Assembly: GCF_027596085.1 (NCBI RefSeq) | Contig: NC_072472.1 | Location: 14,287,471 to 14,351,470 of the forward strand | Length of the DNA: 64,000 nucleotides | Direction of reading: 5' to 3' | From: Anoplopoma fimbria | Lineage: Eukaryota; Chordata; Actinopteri; Perciformes; Anoplopomatidae | Shown: in pieces, positions 49,115-58,449 of the stretch | Layout of the letters: every line of letters starts with the position of its first letter | Position numbering within the stretch: the first letter of the stretch is position 1 | The notes under the pieces: model-generated | Databases searched by the model: none | Told to the model about the DNA's origin: nothing | What the model saw: only the letters and a program-made list of their open reading frames with translations | Made by a program: the position numbers and the translations under genes

Positions 49115-50530
49115 AAAGAGGTCAACATTCCTACAGGAACATATGTGAAAAATGTTTGGGTTGATTCAAGACAACGTTCTCATTCGTTTAGGTCCAAGTA
49201 AAGCAGGAACTCCATAAAAACTCACAGAAAGTTTCATAATCAGTGCAGACTTTATTCACATTTGGACCCGGAGAGAGCCATTGGCCCTCGAGCGAGGTTG
49301 AGGCTATAGTCTGAATGAACAGTGACTTGCAATTTTAGCATTGTGTAGTGATATTGATCAGTGGATTTCAGTGCTGAGTTCAAGTTAGCTATATATTATC
49401 ATGGCTGAAGGTAATATCTCAGAACATTCTTCAGAAATTGTACATTTTCGTAGACTGGGGGAAGGGAGAGGATGAAATCTTATTATCAAGTAATGATGAG
49501 AAGAAGAGACAGTGTCGTGCCTTTTAGAAATTCAAGTTCCCAACTCCAGAAGTAGGAGTTTACATATAATTCATTCACATTATTCCCTAAATATGTCAAA
49601 CTATCTGGTCAAACTCACCATTTTTTATGTAAAAATCTAAAATGAATGCTGCCTTCTATATAAACTGAACTTGTGTGTCACAATCACCATCAAATCACAC
49701 TTCACACTACAGATGGTTATGCAGTCAGTGTTGTCTCATGAAATGTTTAGATCAGAGGTTGAAGGAGGGCCACAGAGGGAGAGACATGAGGATACTGTCA
49801 CAGACATGAGACTCCGGTGACCATCACAAATATAAATCCATGAATCAGCTTAGAAATCATAGAAAGAAGATGCTTATTATCATATCAAAGTATTCCAGTG
49901 TTATGTAACCCCATGGTTATATTGCAAACAGGAACTCCTAATAGCTAATTTGGTATTCAGTACTTTTATTGGTGCCAGTTTGCCAAAATGTAACAAATAT
50001 AAGATAAAAAACAATTGTAGCGTAAACACCACATTAAAAAGTTTAGTGAAAGTACGAATAAAAGTTTTGGATGATTTTTCACAAGTTTTTCAGTTCCAAG
50101 TTGCCAAACCATAGATTATATTGTCATCGCTTTGCCTCAGACTGCTTTCAACCAACAGTGTTTTGAAAATCACTGTGTTTATCACTGTTTATTTGCATGC
50201 ACACTCTTATTTTACACTTAACACTTAAATTCCAGAAGATAGCAATTTGCTAATTAACAAATACTCTCATTAATCTCCAAAAGCTTCAACAGGATTACAT
50301 ATATTTGACTGTATATTAATGTCAGATCCAACACTGTCACTCTGACTGCTAATCAGCTTTGCTTGTTAGTGTTTTCCACTATTTGCTATGGTGAAAAGCT
50401 GCTAATCTTTTAAAGGAAAAAAAAAAGATGAATAGTGCTTAGTTTGGGCAAAATCTATATCAGATTAAGCATGGGCTTTATTTTTGAATAACATCACCAT
50501 GTCCCAATAAAATAATCAATGCAAAGTGTA
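49115..50530. other. Non-coding DNA, no gene seen
   Basis: Presumed intron sequence. A GTGAGT donor-like word on the minus strand at 49617 has no exon before it. Confidence 0.5.
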
Positions 50531-50534
50531 AATT

Positions 50535-50795
50535 ATTAGTTTGAAGATATTGATTGATTGACAGCTGATAGAATATGCAGAAAAATGCTAAATCAATTAA
50601 TCATTTATTGACTAAATTAATCAGCAGCTATATTGATAATAAAAATAAAAAAATCAAACTTAAAAATGCAAAATATTTGCTGGTTACAGCTTCTCCAGTG
50701 TAAGGATCTTTTGACATTTTATAGATAAAATGAATAACTGAGGGAAATAATGTGCAGACGATTCGCTAATAAAAGTAATCGTTAGTTGCAGGCCA
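50535..50795 (-). repeat. Dispersed repeat, GGCCTGCAACTAACGATTAC family
   Basis: Read on the minus strand it begins GGCCTGCAACTAACGATTAC, close to the usual family head, and runs on with TTATTCATTTTATCTATAAA, ATGTCAAAAGATCC and TTAATTTAGTCAATAAATGA. This is the best preserved copy of the family in the window. No coding capacity. Confidence 0.6.
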
Positions 50796-51430
50796 AGCTA
50801 AAAACATAAAAATGCAGCTCTGAGTGTGTGCACTTTTACAGACTGTAACAGAGCACAATAAAGCCTTTCATTTGTGTCTTTCTTAATAAAAGAGCTTCTC
50901 TCTTCATAACTAATTTTAAGGTTTGGCATGTGTTGTGTTCAAGCAGTGCCAGTCTGTATGTGACTGTGAAAAGCTGTAGATAAAGAGTGAGACAACTTAA
51001 AAGTTGAGGCAAAGTCAAGTAAGGGAAACAAATCCAGCTTCAAACAAGCTGGGAAACAAAGGTTCGGCAGCTACCCAAACCCAACCAGCTAGTAGCCAAT
51101 CAGCCTGCCAGGCCTCTCTCCTCTCAGACTGGAGCTGGCAGCAGGAACTGGCCAAGCAGAGAGATAGAGAAAGAACAAGAGACACACAGAGAGAGAAAGA
51201 GAGAGAGAGAGGGGGAGTTTTCATTACACAAAAAAACACTACTCCCCCTCCTCACTCTCTCTCTTGTTTTATCCAAACGCAGAGAGATACTGTGGGTAAA
51301 GGTGACAGACATAGATAACTGTATCTCAGGCAGACTGCGCACAATTACCCTGAATTTTATTATTGTTACTGACAGCCACATATTTGTATAGGAGGAGATA
51401 CAAAGCACAACGCATCAGCACTGTGTGGTG

Positions 51431-51432
<2 letters not shown>

Positions 51433-51503
<71 letters not shown>
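51433..51503 (+). repeat. TG microsatellite
   Basis: About 35 GT units ending in GGGTGGGT. Confidence 0.96.
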
Positions 51504-51511
<8 letters not shown>

Positions 51512-51559
51512 ACATCCATCTGAAATTACAGCGAGATTAAAATTAAAGCTTGTCTGCCT

Positions 51560-51910
51560 CTAGCCAGCGAGCCCTCTCTGTCTTTCTTTTGCTCCGTCAT
51601 ACAAACACACACATACGATGACAGCACTAATCAGCCCTCTGTCAGGCCCATTAGGTCCCACCCTTAATGAGGAGATCGCCCCAGCTTGTGCTCCCGACCA
51701 AGTGAGCTAATAGAAAGTGATGTGCACGGATGTGTGAGCGTTCTCCCCCTCTGCGTTGGGCTGCATTGATATGACGAATGACGGACTTCCAGTGTCTCTA
51801 TTAATGAATGTTTTTCTTTTATGTTCTCTGGGTTCAGTCAGCCGTGTGCTACTACCCTCATTAGCAAACTGACAGTATGTTTTTCATGGTAGCCCCACTG
51901 TAGGCCTATT
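51560..51910. other. Unique, conserved-looking non-coding stretch
   Basis: Composition is balanced, with words such as CAGGCCCATTAGGTCCCACC, CTTAATGAGGAGATCGCCCC and CTACCCTCATTAGCAAACTG. There is no open frame with splice context. It lies within 1 kb of the CpG block and could hold proximal regulatory sites of either strand. Confidence 0.2.
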
Positions 51911-51914
51911 TTCC

Positions 51915-51945
<31 letters not shown>

Positions 51946-51962
51946 TGGGGGGGGGGGGGGGG
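51915..51962 (+). repeat. Tripartite simple repeat: T run, GT run, G run
   Basis: About 18 T, then about seven GT units, then about 17 G in direct succession. The G run is prone to quadruplex formation and to sequencing error, so its length is uncertain. Confidence 0.9.
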
Positions 51963-53040
51963 TATTGTCAAATGAGTCACTTCTCCACTCCACAAATACT
52001 TATCTTTAAAATGTGTGTGTTGATTTTCCTTCAGATTTTACATAGTAGTTTTAATAATCACTAAATATATGTTGTTGGTTTTTTTTTTTTGCTTGGATCA
52101 TCAGTTTGTGGTCGGGCCTTTCATGATTTGTCAAAAAATTGAAGCTAATATTGTATAGTGTACTTTCTGTATCGAGGTAGTGTGATCTGTTCTGGGTTGG
52201 GGGGTGGGAGGGGAGGAAAACTGAAAAATAACATGTACATTGTATTAATGCATTCTTTGTGCTTCTGAGAATAAAAATAATATATATATAAAAAAAAAAA
52301 ACCGCTAATCAGACCTTTCTCTTTCTCACACACACAGAACAGGAGTCTGACGGTGGGGCTGGAGCCTCCACGTCGACACCTACAGAGGCAAGGTCACCCT
52401 GCTAGAACCCGGATGCCTGTTCCCGCCACCACACGGCGGGAGAGCCTCCATCTCCTTGAGTGCTGACAGAAGTCAACACATCCTGTTGTTGGTATACGAC
52501 CGCGCGCGCGCCATTCTGTCACGCCAATGTGACCACGAGAGCGCACGCGAACCCAGAGCCAAAGTTGCACGCGCACAAAGTGCCTAAACAGGTGTAACTT
52601 TTGTGACAGAAAAACAAAAAAAAAAACACACAATTGTGAACTTTTCCCCTGACATCTCCACCACGCGCACTGGCTTTCGCGCGGCAACAGCACCAGCCAT
52701 TACCTCGTGCAGCAGGCAAGTCCTCCTAACTGCAGTGCGGCAGCAGGTCGCTATTTTAAGAGTAATTCTTACATGAAGTGGATAAATATTTAATTCATCC
52801 TTGCATATCCAGACCGCCAGCGCGGATGGAGGACGGCTGGTTAGTTGTTACGGGCACCGAGAGGCTCTTCTGCTACTCCAGATGTAAGAAAAATAAATAA
52901 ATTTTTAAAAAAAACATTACACTCGAAGAATATGTATCAACTCACGCGCACACACATCAATTAACAGCCCAGCAGCACGCGCCCCATGCCATCAGCAACA
53001 CAATAAAGTCACTTCCTCTTGTTCCTCTTGTTCCTCTTAC

Positions 53041-53053
53041 CTCGCCTAAACAT
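53041..53053 (-). CDS. First coding exon of an unidentified minus-strand gene (start codon, four codons plus one base)
   Basis: Read on the minus strand, ATG at 53053 opens the short stretch M-F-R-R followed by a single G. The exon then ends at a strong splice donor, CGAG|GTAAGAGG, with the intron starting at 53040. The start is preferred because an in-frame TAG lies nine codons upstream (53078-53080), there is no other in-frame ATG between, and the context has A at -3 (GCCAAGATGT). It lies in a CpG-rich block, as expected for a vertebrate promoter. The donor leaves phase 1, which matches the phase-1 acceptor of the open exon at 45114-45242, so the two join in frame as R-G-G-R-Q. The coding part is too short to identify a family. 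It could instead be a decoy start in a non-coding first exon. Confidence 0.55.
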
Positions 53054-53077
53054 CTTGGCAGCCGCTGTTCGGACCGT

Positions 53078-53104
53078 CTAGTGGTGCCTGTGCTGGAGTA
53101 GCAT
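53078..53104 (-). other. Upstream ORF of eight codons in the 5' leader
   Basis: In the presumed 5' leader a short ATG-to-TAG frame (M-L-L-Q-H-R-H-H-stop) ends 24 bases before the main ATG at 53053 and is in the same frame. The ATG context is AGGATGC (A at -3). Such a short upstream frame close to the main start could reduce initiation at the main start, which is a known behaviour of upstream ORFs. Whether it is translated here is inference. Confidence 0.4.
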
Positions 53105-53430
53105 CCTGGTGAGGGTCCAGTCCTGTGCTGCTGGTTGATCAATTGTTATTTCGATTCCCTTTGACCGCTGTGCAGGCAGGCTGTAGTCTTGTTTTATCAA
53201 GTGAAGACGGGTGGAGGTGGAGGAGGAGGAGGAGGAGGAGGAGGGGATCGGGATGGTGGTTAACAAAATTTAAGAGAAGAAAATAGAAGGTCCGCCGCCG
53301 TTAGACACGAAGTTTTTTTTTTGTTTTTTTGTCTCGTCCGCAGTTGCAATGAACGAGGGTGAAGGAAAAAGCACCCGGTCCCGTCCCAACACACCCAGGT
53401 GTGTGTTTTTTTTAGTGATGTCTCAACTCA

Positions 53431-53444
53431 CCGCCACCTGGTGT
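53431..53444 (-). promoter_or_regulatory. CTCF-like site
   Basis: The minus strand reads ACACCAGGTGGCGG, matching 13 of 14 positions of the CTCF core CCASYAGRKGGCRS. It lies inside the CpG-rich promoter block, where CTCF sites are common. It overlaps a GTGAGT splice-donor-like sequence. Its use as a binding site is inference. Confidence 0.35.
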
Positions 53445-53723
53445 TTATGAATCAATAACGTGGATTATCCTTTGACTTTATTTGATGCCAAAACGAATTT
53501 GAAGAGAAACGTGCTCTCAAGAGCGGATCGAAAACAGCTCCAAAACCAGAGTTAAAGTTCCGCGATGTGTCCCTGCTGTCGGGCTGCAGTGGTCGGGGAG
53601 CGTCTGGTGCGTGCTGCGTGCGGATCGTCGGTGCCGTCTGCTGTGTCCGTTACCGGAGAGCTCCGAGGCAGCCGCTTCAAATCCCCCTCCCACAGCGACG
53701 AGACTGATGAAAGCCACAGCAGC

Positions 53724-53724
53724 C

Positions 53725-53760
<36 letters not shown>
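53724..53760 (+). repeat. TC microsatellite at the promoter edge
   Basis: TC units (with a CCC interruption) just upstream, in minus orientation, of the GC-rich leader. GA/TC tracts near transcription starts are common in vertebrate promoters. Confidence 0.85.
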
Positions 53761-53930
53761 CCATTCCCTTTCTCTCTCTAGCAGCTGGCAACCTCTCACT
53801 CATTCACTTATGTCCAAGTGTCTTCCGCTCCTTTTATCTCTCTCAATTCAATATCTGTTCAACAATAAAGCAAGCTTTATGTGTTGCATAAACAATATCA
53901 CCAAAGCCTCAATTACAATTCAATTACTAC

Positions 53931-53949
53931 CTTCCTTCTTCTTCTTCTT

Positions 53950-53982
<33 letters not shown>

Positions 53983-54030
53983 CTTCTTCTTCTTCTTCTT
54001 TTTACTCTTCTTCTTTTTACTCTTCTTCTA
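53931..54030 (+). repeat. TTC trinucleotide array
   Basis: About 100 bases of CTT/TTC units with a few TTTTACTC variants, ending directly at the SINE. GAA/TTC arrays of this type can form triplexes. The overlapping poly-Leu, poly-Phe and poly-Arg frames are artefacts. Confidence 0.95.
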
Positions 54031-54032
54031 CT

Positions 54033-54320
54033 GGGGGGCGGCTGTGGCGTAGTGGAGAGCAAGGTAGTTCTCCAATCAGAGGGTCGGTGGTTCGATACCC
54101 GGCCAGTCGATGTGTCCTTGGGCAAGACACTTAACCCCAAGTTGCTCCCGAAGGCTTGCCATCGGTGTGGACTGGATGTTGCATGAATGTTAGTTAGAGT
54201 CTGATGGTGGCACCTTGCATAGCCTGTCATCAGTGTGTGAATGGGTGAATGATATGTAATATACTACTGATCGTAAGTCGCTTTGGATAAAAGCGTCTGC
54301 TAAAATGACTGTAATGTAAA
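54033..54320 (+). mobile_element. Full-length tRNA-derived SINE with fish L2-type 3' tail
   Basis: The element begins with a tRNA-like head. The A box TGGCGTAGTGG is at 54045-54055 and the B box GGTTCGATACC at 54089-54099, spaced as in tRNA-derived pol III promoters. The middle carries a GTCCTTGGGCAAGACACTTA segment typical of fish SINEs. The 3' end is GCTTTGGATAAAAGCGTCTG followed by CTAAAATGAC and a short TGTAA-type tail, the L2-related tail shared by fish V-SINE-like families. Both boxes are intact, so the copy seems fairly young. It sits directly after a TTC repeat array. The exact family name needs a repeat library. Confidence 0.85.
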
Positions 54321-56740
54321 AAGGTGTTGCTTTATCTTAAGTTCTAGTTGTTGACAGAACTGACATAATCGGTTTTCTCTGGGTTGCCAGGTCTGTTCTG
54401 TGGTCACTCAGTCTGAGTCTTTCTCAGTTTCTGGTCACTCATGGTGCCCAGATATTGTCGCTGCTACTCTGTGACACCAGTATGCAGTACCAGATGCAGT
54501 ATTCTTCCAATGGCTGAAATACTTCTGTTTTATTGTCGGCTATAATTATCATCAACCTGATTGTGTGAGGCCTATAGTTCTCTGTCAATCAATAATATCT
54601 TTCCCATTTTTCTCCAGTTTTCATCACCGGTTTTAAGTTGAACAAACTTTAATATGAAACTGCCAAAGCACTTTAACCCCGCTAACACTACTATGAGTGA
54701 TGTTGAATGTAATGCAACAGAAACATAACCATCATGTTAGGACTCTTGAGAACAGTGATGCTCACAGTTTTCATGGGCTTTTTCAAATGTGTTTCTCTTC
54801 AATGTGGCATGCTCTGATATATTTAGCTGTCTCTGGGGAGGTTTTCTCTTCCAGGAGGCGTTGCATTTTAATTTGGTCAGAAAAGGCATTTCTCTCTTTA
54901 AATTTTAATTTAATTTCTATGAAGAATTTGGCCTCTGTCTGCTCCATATTTCCTACAGTGGAGCAGAAAATGTTTTTCTGTCTTCGCATTCTGAGGGCAG
55001 AACTGACGCATCCTGTTTTCTCTCTTCTGCCAGGTTTGTCTTTGTGTATTGTCCAGTCTTAATACCCTCCTTCTGCCCGCTAACTCTAAATCTTTGTTTG
55101 TCTCTGTTGTTGATAAGTGGTTTTATTGTGTTTAAATCCTCTCTCCCTATGTTTACATCTACCACTTAGTTTTTTCTTGTCTTTGTTTCGTCAGAATTCA
55201 GAACTGTTATCATATTAGCATTTATATTGTGACTGCACTTTAGCCACAAACTATACTTAAAGCACCAAAGCCTGAACAATTAGAATGTGAATTGTAACCA
55301 TTTGAATGAACTGTAGAGTGTGTGATGTGACTGGTGTGCGTGTGCAGGATTGTGTGTTCGGGTAGTTGTGCGCATGTGGTTGGGAGTGGACGTATTGTAT
55401 GTTACAGTGTTTGTATAAGTAGACTGGGGTGCGCCGTTGCAGCAGTTCATCAGTGTATGTCAAATTCAATTTCCCACCTTCATTTGACAGTCCATCAAGT
55501 CTTCTTGCCCACTTCATATTTTGATATGTGTTGACTTTTTTTCAGAATGTATGCTGACAAAAAAAAGCAGGAAAAATTAAAAATAAATCTCACTTGAGTT
55601 TACCAAATATGAGGAACCTGTTCCCTCGACGCATAGCATCCATCTTTCCATCACTCTAACAGGCACATGCCAAACACACATACAAAACAAGCTTTAAAAG
55701 GATGGATAATTCAATTGAAAGCAATTGCAAGATTCATTGTGGCTTAGTGTTTGCCATTGTTACAAACAAGGAAGGCTTCCTTTGGTAAAAAAAAACAGTG
55801 AAAACTGAGACTGAGCATCAAGACAGGAGAAGGAGATGACTGCCTCTAGGAGCCTATATGCAAATAAGTCAGACAAGGAAACCATGAAGAGAGAAATACA
55901 TATACATTTAAATCCAAAACAACTTAAAAATGTGCTTATAAATTTAAAGCTGTTATTGTGACAGCAAACATTGACCTTTTTACACATCAAGCAGACTTGG
56001 AGCCACATAAGCATTCCTTCTGGGTTGTGTCTCTGGCTCCCTGACAAATGTAAGTCTAATAGTCAATTTCCTATTAGCACCGTATTGGACCTTCTTCAAA
56101 TGTTTTGCCTTAATGAACCCAAATTTTCCCCATACTACAATATAATATAGGAATAATTCTCAGTAGAGATACATTTTAGCAGATTTTGAAAATCCATCTA
56201 TAGTAACTGGCTCTATGAACAGGCTACTATCTGCTCCTAAATGCAAATCATGCATGTTAAGTCAACACTGAGATGTAAAAGATTAACACATCAGCAGTGC
56301 TGGTATCAGTCCATGCCATCAGAGTTCTGACATTCAAAAAAATTCGACAATATATAATACTACATAATGTGCTGTTCCGGAGGATAACAGTGTTTTGTTT
56401 TTTTCTTATTATTGGAGCCTGCTGCAGAATTGATTGAGGTAAATGTAGTGTTGTAGTCAAGATTGGTCTTTGTCTCTAGACCAGCTTTTGAAGATCTCAT
56501 CTCGGCAATCGACCACATTTTTACTGGGTTTTATCTCTATCTTAGAGTCTGGGACTTTGGATTTTGTTTCAAGAACGGTCAAGACAACAGCTGCAGGGAT
56601 ATCATTAATTCCATTTTATTGTCTGATTTTTTAACATTAATACTGTGGTTGCTAATAGAAAACATAGAAGTATTACCACAATAAGATTAACCTCTTTAAT
56701 CTCTTTTGATCATTTTATCAAGACTTTTCTCTTCATGCAC
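54321..56740. other. Non-coding DNA, no gene seen
   Basis: Upstream of the minus-strand promoter. AT-rich, chance frames up to about 120 codons, no splice-bounded frame. Confidence 0.5.
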
Positions 56741-56746
56741 TTAAAC

Positions 56747-56757
56747 ATACACACACA

Positions 56758-56792
<35 letters not shown>
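56747..56792 (+). repeat. CA microsatellite with AT variants
   Basis: CA units interrupted by ACAT once on the left, grading into ATACACATATATGTATAT on the right. Confidence 0.93.
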
Positions 56793-56796
<4 letters not shown>

Positions 56797-56799
56797 ATA

Positions 56800-58345
56800 T
56801 ATGTATATCACAAGCAAATATGTATTAGTTAGAGAGTAAAAGAAGAGGAATATGTATAATTTGTGTTTAGTGTTGCAGTCAGTTCTGTTGTGCTCCAGTC
56901 AATTCTCTAACCTTATTTAGCTTAAGGCTGTGTTTATTTTATAGCTCCCATGGTTTGTTGTTTATTTTAAAGTTAACACTATTGTAAATAGCATAGGGTG
57001 AATGTGTTAAGAGTATCATAAGCACTCCTGTATAAAACACAGACCTACATGTAAGGCAGAAATCATGATACATTTGTTTAGATTATGCTACAGTGAGACA
57101 AATATGTGTAACAATTGTATAATGGCCTAATAAAATATGCTTTATGTTCCTTCATAAATTTTCAGCATTATAGGGCCATAAAAACACTGTGTGTAAAATC
57201 CAACTCTCTTGTGTCGGTTATAATGTTATATAAGTTCAGCGGCTCATCTTGAGCGAATGGAGAAGAGAAAGTGATTGGTATGGGGACTGGATGCAGGGTT
57301 TAATACATCAATTTTATTCTTGAAATTAATGTGCTTTAGGGCCCTATTAGAATAAATCTGCATATTTTCATGAAATTAAGACAATGATGGATTTGAAGAT
57401 TTACTTGAGTAAGCCAATATCTAACGTTTGATATTCAGTCTGCGGTAGTCAGTCTTTTTTACAGTTGGTCCAGTATTGATGCTCAGATTTAAATTACAGT
57501 AATATATGTCACTAAAAAGTGTGCTAATGTGCAATGCTCTTAATTGTGGGAAAAGTTGTCCATAGATGTTTAAGATCGCGGGTAGGTTACATCTAAGGAT
57601 TAGAATATCAGAAATGTAGTCAGGGCTAGAGTTACATAGTTAATTTAGGATGATTACATGTGAAATTAAATATGAATAGGGAGTATTATGTGTTATATAA
57701 TGTATCTATGAAGTGCAGTATTTTACACTGAAAAGGGTCTTGGGGAGTACTACTACTTGTGTGAAAAAAGTTGTAAAGCCTTGTGGCTCCAGAGGGAGCT
57801 GTGTGAAGTTTGATAAATTTCCTCAAGTGATGTCACTTGACGCTGCGTCTGTCGGGGCTCTAGACGTTTGAAAATAAAAGAAATCTGGAGGTGTGGAGTT
57901 AGAAAGAAGTGAGCCCACCAAACCTCTGTGGCTGCTCCTCATCTTCACTTGGATGTTTAGCTTCACAGTGCAGAATAATGCAGATGTTATTCACGCTGTT
58001 CTTAAGGTGATTTGCTGAAGGAGGAATGTTTCTCTATGCTCCTCTCAAAATCTCAGTTTAACACGTATGATTTTGTAACATCACAACTATAGTTTTGCAC
58101 CCGATCATTGTCCAACATGCAAACTTGCAGAAGTGTGATTTGGGAACTTGAAACTTCCAGTTCACATAAACCAAAAACAGACTTTTCATTAAAGTAGGAG
58201 ACATCTTTAATCCAGTACTCCAGTCCTTGTGCTTTAAAGAATATCAACAAGGCCGGAGGGGATCTCCAAACCAAGTTCAATCAAAATAAGATCTGCAGTT
58301 ATGCAACATTATCAGATCGTAAGAATAAACTTTCTCCAAACCAAG
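56800..58345. other. Non-coding DNA, part possibly repetitive
   Basis: AT-rich to 57700. The stretch 57730-58270 (words TTGTGGCTCCAGAGGGAGCT, AAGTGATGTCACTTGACGCT and CAGTACTCCAGTCCTTGTGC) may be a dispersed fish repeat, but I am unsure. No gene seen. Confidence 0.4.
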
Positions 58346-58351
58346 TTTTAC

Positions 58352-58382
58352 CTCTGTGAGTGAAACCTTTTCGGCTAAACAT
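58352..58382 (-). CDS. Candidate alternative first exon of the same minus-strand gene
   Basis: On the minus strand an ATG in strong context (AAGACCATGTTTA) opens ten codons, MFSRKGFTHR, plus one base, and ends at a donor AGAG|GTAAAACTT. The phase is 1, the same as the 53041 exon, so it could also splice to 45242. The first codons of both candidates share ATGTTTAG, then one variable base, then CGA. The frame stays open upstream to another ATG at 58445 (21 codons further), but that ATG has poorer context. Against it: there is no CpG enrichment here, the exon is short, and the DNA at 57.7-58.3 kb may be a dispersed repeat. An alternative promoter of the gene is possible but unproven. Confidence 0.28.
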
Positions 58383-58449
58383 GGTCTTCTTCCTGGTTTT
58401 GATGTCGACACCGGTCAGCCACCATCTGTCCATCCAGTCCCTCATCCGC

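Larger units (their letters stand above)
52340..53720 (-). promoter_or_regulatory. CpG-rich promoter block
   Basis: This is the most CpG-dense stretch in the window. It includes an alternating CG run at 52500-52511, many GCGC and CGCG words and a GC-rich core at 53560-53700, set in AT-rich DNA. It contains the first coding exon of the minus-strand gene. A pyrimidine/purine tract (TC repeat, 53724-53760) lies just upstream in minus orientation. I see no clear TATA box, as is usual for CpG promoters, and the transcription start cannot be fixed. A GTGAGT donor at 53431 could end a non-coding first exon. A GGA/TCC repeat (about 53216-53243) gives a polypyrimidine tract ahead of the coding start on the minus strand. 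Plus-strand exon-like signals also occur here, so the promoter may be bidirectional. Confidence 0.6.

Noticed and set aside
53881..54230. Poly-Leu, poly-Phe and poly-Arg frames
   Set aside because: They are translations of the TTC array and the adjacent SINE.
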